Source: Paracoccaceae bacterium | GTDB taxonomy: Bacteria > Pseudomonadota > Alphaproteobacteria > Rhodobacterales > Rhodobacteraceae | Assembly (NCBI GenBank): GCA_003512825.1 | Contig: DOOI01000114.1 | Location: 1 to 10,185, forward strand | Direction of reading: 5' to 3' | DNA length: 10,185 nt | Shown here: positions 5,882-10,185 of the stretch, in pieces | Numbering within the stretch: position 1 is the first letter of the stretch | Layout of the letters: every line of letters begins with the position of its first letter | Made by a program: the position numbers and the translations under genes | Notes under the pieces: generated by a model | What the model was told of the DNA's origin: nothing | Databases searched by the model: none | Seen by the model: only the letters and a program-made list of their open reading frames with translations

Positions 5882-8410
5882 TTAACTATTACCTTCGGGT
5901 TTTGGTTTATCCATCGAACCTTCGGTTTGATCGGTCGCCTCAGGCTGTTCTGCCCAATCACGGCGCGCGTCCGGATCGGGACTTGGCGCTTGAGTGCGCT
6001 CTGGCCCTCGTGGCAGGAGGGCTTCGGGATTTTTTATCCAAATGTCGCGCTGTGCAAACGGGATTTCGATGCCTTCTTCACGGAAGCGTTCATAAATGCG
6101 GTGGTTGAGCTCCGAGCGTACTGAAAGCGACCAGTTCACATCACGCAAAATGACCCTGATCTCGAAATTGAGGCTATCTGCACCAAAGCCCATGAAGGCG
6201 ACAGTCGCCGGGGGATTGGCGAGAACCATTGGATGGGCTTCGGCAATCTCTCGCAGAATTTCATCAACTTTCCGCGTATCAACGCCATACGCGACACCAA
6301 CAGGGATTATCACCCGGCCAATTGTTTTCCCACGTGTGTAGTTGGTGACCATGCCCGAGACAAAGTCAGCATTGGGCACGATGACATCGGTGCGGTCGAA
6401 AGTTTCGATCCGCGTTGACCGAACCGAAATATCGCGGACATAGCCTTGCTTGCCACCCACTTCTATCCAATCTCCTTCGGAGATTGGGCGTTCGATCAAT
6501 AGGATAATTCCCGAGACGAAGTTCGAGACGATATTTTGCAAGCCAAAACCAATACCGACTGAGAGCGCGCCAGCCACAATCGCAAGCGATGACAGATCGA
6601 TCCCTGCGGAAGTGACCGCGACAAGTGCAGCTAGAAAAATCCCGACATATCCGGTGCCCGCAACAATGGCATTTTGACCGCCAGTGTCGATCTTGGTCTT
6701 TGGCAAAACGGAGGACTTCAACGTGCCTTGCAGCATACGGGTTGCCATGTAGCCAACAGTAAAAACGGTGGCAAAGGTCAAGAAGGCTGCTGGCGAAATG
6801 CGCGTCTCACCTATGGAAACACCGGAAGAGAACCTGCCCCAGATTTCCACCAAGTCAGTCGCTTTTGCACCCCATATCAACGCAAAAACTGGCAGCGAAA
6901 GGAGTGCAAAGATAAAGCCTGCCAGTGTCGGAAAGAGTGCTTCCTGTGCATCTTTTTCATTGCGTGTGACGAGCGAATAAACGGCAGTCACCACGCGTTG
7001 CAGAACCATCAGCAGGGCCAGCAATTGCAAGGACATGATCGTGGGGTAGACAATGGCAACCCCCGCTTCAAAGTACCCAACCGCGGCGGCTATCGTGCCA
7101 ATGGCGGCCAGCCCGATGAGCAAGCGGGCGAGCAGATGAATTAGTCGATTACGATAACTGCGCTCGCCTTGGGCTTCTTCCTCGTTGCGGACATGCAAAC
7201 TGAGCAACCCCGCAAGGCGCATCATGAAAAGCGCTGCGGTGACCATGAAGGGGAACAGCACAACAATACGGGCGGTGTTCGACCACGCGGTGGCGGAGGC
7301 GACTTCTTCGACGAACAGACCGAGACCTACGATCAAACCTAGTGTGGCGGCATGAAAGCGTCCCTCGACGCGACGTTCTGAAGCGAGATTCAATGAAGCA
7401 GAGAAGCCCTCATGTTTCGGAAACATTCGCCCCCCAAGCCAACGCGCGGAGAAAAACGAAAATGACAGCGGGATCAAGGCGCCAACGATTGGAGTAGAGC
7501 GCATACCTGTGAGGCCAGACAATTCGGCGGCAATGATAATCAGGAGCGTTCCCAGAACCGGAACAAATACTTGTCCCAATGACACACCAAAACCTGCCAA
7601 CCAGCGACCGGGCGTATTCTTGTCGCCAACGATCGCAAGAGAACCTCGCTCAACCCAGTAGCGGCCTCGAAGTATGAGAACTGCACCCAAAAGCGTCAAA
7701 AGGAACACAGCCGGCAAACTGCTGCGAGTAGATATTTGCTGAACCGGACTACGCCATGCGTTTGTTATCTCGAGGAAAACCGCACTTATGCTGCTGGTAA
7801 CCGATGTAATTGCGCCCGGCCAATGTATTGGGTTGAGCGGCGATGGTCCCAATTCCAGAAGGCGACCAGTTTGCCGCTCACGTAGCACCCGGTCGATGGA
7901 GCGGATAAGCGCATCCGCGCGGGTGTAGGCCACTTCCGCAGCACGCCCAGGGGCGCTCAACTCGGCGGTGCGGTCGAGGAGCGCTTGGCGCTGTGTGGCA
8001 AGTTCAGCGGCCTCGGTTGCTTCCTCGGCGGGTAACGGCCCGAGCGCGGTGAGTTGTTCCTTGAGTGATAACAGCAACTCGGCATTCTGACCTTGAGCAA
8101 GCGCAAAACGCTGCCGAAAGTCAGCAACTTGCTGGCGCAGAGAAAGGAAAGCCTCATTGGACGCGCGTTGTGCCGTAATGGCGTCCTCTGCGCGCGTAAC
8201 AAGTGCCTCCCATTTCTGATAGTCCTCGGCAGAAATTGCGCTGGCAACGGAAGGTCTTGACGGAGCGATCGAGGGTTCTGATGCTGTTTGAGGCACCGGT
8301 GCAGTCTCAGCAGACACAGAACTGGGATCAGGCGTGGTTTGCGCTGAGATCGGAGGTGTAAAGAGGAAAAGCGCTGTCAGGAACGCCAAGACGAGATCGC
8401 GCTGTTTCAT
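5882..8410 (-). CDS. DUF3772/MscS-type mechanosensitive ion channel
   Basis: A large inner-membrane channel of the MscS superfamily, expected to open under membrane tension and release solutes after a drop in osmolarity. The protein has 842 residues from the ATG at 8408-8410, chosen because AAAGG (8420-8424) lies 9 bases upstream; a TTG at 8417-8419 would add three residues but overlaps the cysK stop. Order: signal peptide (1-23, ending ISA), Pro/Ser-rich linker, periplasmic coiled-coil region (about 60-180) with a DUF3772-like end (LGPSPLNPIHW), about ten membrane helices, pore helix SLAIVAGALSVGIGFGLQN (from 608) continuing through ERPI (643), the MscS beta domain (EGDWIEVGGKQGYVRDI, then IVPNADF), the alpha/beta domain, and a charged C-terminal tail after about 795. 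cysK ends 5 bp upstream. Confidence 0.94.
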   Translation of the reverse strand: MKQRDLVLAFLTALFLFTPPISAQTTPDPSSVSAETAPVPQTASEPSIAPSRPSVASAISAEDYQKWEALVTRAEDAITAQRASNEAFLSLRQQVADFRQRFALAQGQNAELLLSLKEQLTALGPLPAEEATEAAELATQRQALLDRTAELSAPGRAAEVAYTRADALIRSIDRVLRERQTGRLLELGPSPLNPIHWPGAITSVTSSISAVFLEITNAWRSPVQQISTRSSLPAVFLLTLLGAVLILRGRYWVERGSLAIVGDKNTPGRWLAGFGVSLGQVFVPVLGTLLIIIAAELSGLTGMRSTPIVGALIPLSFSFFSARWLGGRMFPKHEGFSASLNLASERRVEGRFHAATLGLIVGLGLFVEEVASATAWSNTARIVVLFPFMVTAALFMMRLAGLLSLHVRNEEEAQGERSYRNRLIHLLARLLIGLAAIGTIAAAVGYFEAGVAIVYPTIMSLQLLALLMVLQRVVTAVYSLVTRNEKDAQEALFPTLAGFIFALLSLPVFALIWGAKATDLVEIWGRFSSGVSIGETRISPAAFLTFATVFTVGYMATRMLQGTLKSSVLPKTKIDTGGQNAIVAGTGYVGIFLAALVAVTSAGIDLSSLAIVAGALSVGIGFGLQNIVSNFVSGIILLIERPISEGDWIEVGGKQGYVRDISVRSTRIETFDRTDVIVPNADFVSGMVTNYTRGKTIGRVIIPVGVAYGVDTRKVDEILREIAEAHPMVLANPPATVAFMGFGADSLNFEIRVILRDVNWSLSVRSELNHRIYERFREEGIEIPFAQRDIWIKNPEALLPRGPERTQAPSPDPDARRDWAEQPEATDQTEGSMDKPKPEGNS

Positions 8411-8415
8411 TGGCC

Positions 8416-9447
8416 TCAACCTTTAAACACCGACGGCACATCGCGCCCCTGTGCCGATAACCAATGAGGAACAGGCAAGCCCTTTGATTCCAAAAACTCT
8501 GGATTAAAAAGCTTTGACTGATACCGCGTCCCATAATCGCACAGGATGGTTACAATCGTGCGTCCGGGGCCCATTTCCTTCGCCATACGAATAGCGCCTG
8601 CAATGTTCACACCCGAAGATCCGCCAAGGCAAAGACCCTCTTCCGACAAAAGGTCAAAAACAATTGGAAGCGCCTCTGCATCGGGAACTTGGCATGAAAA
8701 ATCAGGGGTGAAGCCCTCAAGGTTTGCCGTAATGCGACCTTGCCCAATCCCTTCGGAGATGGAACTGCCTTCGGAGGCAAGCGTGCCTGTTGTGTAGAAG
8801 GAATGGAGCGCCGCGCCGAGAGGATCTGCGAGACCGATCTTGACGCCTTTTGGCTGTAGCGCCATGCCAACCCCTGCCAAAGTACCACCCGATCCGACCG
8901 CACAAATGAAGCCGTCAACTTTACCGTTGGTTTGCTTCCAGATTTCCGGCCCGGTGGTTTCTATGTGGGCCTGTCTATTGGCGGTGTTGTCGAATTGATT
9001 TGCCCAGATTGCACCATTTGGTTCGTTTTGGGCAAGTTTTGCGGCGAGCCGTCCAGAATATCGCACATAATTATTGGGATTTTTATATGGCGCGGCGGGC
9101 ACTTCGACCAATTCAGCCCCAGCCAAACGCAGCATATCCTTCTTTTCTTGGCTTTGCGTTTCCGGAATGACGATGACCGTCCTAAAGCCCATTGAGGCCC
9201 CGACAAGAGCAAGGCCGATGCCCGTATTGCCAGCGGTTCCTTCGACAATCGTCCCCCCTGGCTTGAGAAACCCTTTCGCGACAGCATCCATAATTATGTA
9301 AAGTGCCGCGCGGTCCTTCACGGACTGACCCGGATTCATGAACTCGGCCTTTCCAAGTATCTCACAACCCGTCAATTCGGATGCTTTCCGAAGACGGATC
9401 AACGGGGTATTTCCGATGGCGGAAGCAAGATCCTTGGCGATATACAT
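8416..9447 (-). CDS. cysK: Cysteine synthase A (O-acetylserine sulfhydrylase)
   Basis: This PLP enzyme makes L-cysteine from O-acetylserine and sulfide in the cytosol. At 343 residues it is about 20 longer than the enteric enzyme, mostly at the C-terminus. The cofactor lysine is K44 in NPGQSVKDR; the substrate loop is TAGNTG (70-75); the phosphate-binding loop is GSGGT (184-188); a late GGSSG motif fits the family. No CBS or other extra domain is present. The ATG is preceded by GAAGGA (9455-9460) at 7-base spacing. It follows the Nudix gene by 54 bp and precedes the channel gene by 5 bp, so it is probably the second or later gene of an operon. In R. sphaeroides the gene after trgAB is cysK and it contributes to tellurite resistance, which may apply here. 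Confidence 0.94.
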   Translation of the reverse strand: MYIAKDLASAIGNTPLIRLRKASELTGCEILGKAEFMNPGQSVKDRAALYIIMDAVAKGFLKPGGTIVEGTAGNTGIGLALVGASMGFRTVIVIPETQSQEKKDMLRLAGAELVEVPAAPYKNPNNYVRYSGRLAAKLAQNEPNGAIWANQFDNTANRQAHIETTGPEIWKQTNGKVDGFICAVGSGGTLAGVGMALQPKGVKIGLADPLGAALHSFYTTGTLASEGSSISEGIGQGRITANLEGFTPDFSCQVPDAEALPIVFDLLSEEGLCLGGSSGVNIAGAIRMAKEMGPGRTIVTILCDYGTRYQSKLFNPEFLESKGLPVPHWLSAQGRDVPSVFKG

Positions 9448-9501
9448 GGCGTTTTCCTTCGTAAACCTGTGACTAAGGTGTAGGGTGATGAGGGCGGGAA
9501 C

Positions 9502-10185
9502 TCAAGCGCGTGCGCGCAGAGTTTCCCGGTGTCGTGCCAGCCAATGGCCCATCAATTGCAATGGAATGACATTGAAAGCGCCAGCATCCAGTTTTTCGAA
9601 AAAATGATCCGCACTCAGAATATGGGATTTTATATTCTCGGACTCGCTCTCGACGCCCGATACCCCGGCGAGAGTTTCAGGCAAATCGGTGAGTGCACAA
9701 AACATGTGGTAAAAGCCTGTCGCGTCGCCCGGGCTGGCATAACCAGAACCAATCGAAAGAAGCGCATGAACCGTAAGGTTTGCTTCCTCTAGCGCCTCAC
9801 GACGCGCGGTATCCTCAGGCGCCTCACCCCCATCAACCATCCCTGCAATTGGCTCGAGGCACCATGGAAAGCGGTCTCCCCGCGCAAAAGGCCCCGACCG
9901 AAATTGCTCTACGAGGAGTACGACATCACGCTTGGGATCATAGGGGAGCACAAGTGCAGCATCCGCGCCAATAAAAACCGCGCGTTCGATAGGTTCAGAC
10001 CACCGACCGTCAAAATTGCGAAAGCGAAGATTGTGCTCTTCAAGAGCAAAGAAGCGCGCATAGGGCCTTCGGAATGACAAAGGCTCGATGTCATCGGCGC
10101 GTGACTGACCGCTCGCGCCAAAATCTGGCGCTGCTGCCGCAATAAGACGGGCTTGCGCCCGGCTGTCGATCATGCGCCAGCCATC
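9502..10185 (-). CDS. Nudix hydrolase, TrgB-like, N-terminus beyond right edge
   Basis: A hydrolase of the ADP-ribose pyrophosphatase branch of the Nudix family, expected to cut nucleoside diphosphate sugars with Mg2+. Counting from an ATG at 10171-10173, the Nudix box spans 111-133 and fits GX5EX7REUXEEXGU, with catalytic REALEE at 125-130 and Asn in place of the second Gly. The preceding LEPIAGMVDGGE and the following YASPGDATGFYHMF are typical of this branch. The frame stays open upstream of that ATG (residues DGWR) to the window edge and the ATG has no strong ribosome binding site, so the gene probably begins outside. R. sphaeroides TrgB carries an extra N-terminal domain, as I recall, and lies upstream of cysK as here; hence the TrgB suggestion. 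Confidence 0.85.
   Translation of the reverse strand, partial: DGWRMIDSRAQARLIAAAAPDFGASGQSRADDIEPLSFRRPYARFFALEEHNLRFRNFDGRWSEPIERAVFIGADAALVLPYDPKRDVVLLVEQFRSGPFARGDRFPWCLEPIAGMVDGGEAPEDTARREALEEANLTVHALLSIGSGYASPGDATGFYHMFCALTDLPETLAGVSGVESESENIKSHILSADHFFEKLDAGAFNVIPLQLMGHWLARHRETLRARA

Noticed and set aside
6674..7144. Plus-strand 156-codon frame inside the channel gene
   Set aside because: It is antisense to the conserved membrane domain of the MscS-type gene; composition is shadow-like, with many Gln, Asn and Cys and no hydrophobic core.

Overview
The window looks like chromosomal DNA of an alphaproteobacterium of moderate GC content, most likely of the Rhodobacterales. The strongest hint is a Nudix hydrolase gene directly upstream of cysK, which matches the trgB-cysK order of the Rhodobacter sphaeroides tellurite-resistance locus. 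The IS6-type transposase and a DUF3772/MscS channel next to an AlaX gene fit the same group. This placement is an inference from gene content and recalled family sequences; no search was run.

Left part (1 to about 1024) looks accessory. An IS6-family element enters from the left edge, and its right end is inferred near 617. It appears to sit inside a small gene for a secreted protein, leaving 64 codons of the host gene (809 down to 618). The transposase carries Asp where the third DDE residue is expected. The broken host frame runs into the element and stops in an ATGA overlap with the transposase start. A gene-poor stretch follows, with a GC-only run (901-915) and a tandem 12-bp repeat (949-972). 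It ends at the 3' end of a tRNA-Ser(GGA) gene (1025-1114, minus), so the tRNA marks the change to ordinary core genes.

Middle part (1210-5173): kup (potassium uptake) on the minus strand and an AI-2E family membrane protein gene on the plus strand diverge from a 360-bp gap with no convincing gene. The second gene is followed after 28 bp by aroQ (type II 3-dehydroquinate dehydratase, shikimate pathway), probably as one transcript. This AroQ keeps most active-site residues but appears to have Phe and Tyr at two substrate-contact positions.

Right part (5151-10185): four minus-strand genes are packed as an apparent operon, transcribed right to left: a trgB-like Nudix hydrolase (open to the right edge), cysK, a large DUF3772/MscS mechanosensitive channel, and an AlaX-type alanyl-tRNA editing protein. 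Gaps are 54 bp, 5 bp and 11 bp. Products cover nucleotide-sugar hydrolysis, cysteine synthesis, turgor relief and removal of mischarged Ser-tRNA(Ala), which suggests a stress or thiol-homeostasis theme. The last gene converges on aroQ with a 23-bp overlap of the two coding ends.

No CRISPR array, rRNA or phage module is visible. Nothing here is clearly a new system. The points most worth checking are the insertion junction and tRNA-flanking repeats on the left, the AroQ active-site changes, and the makeup of the right-hand operon.
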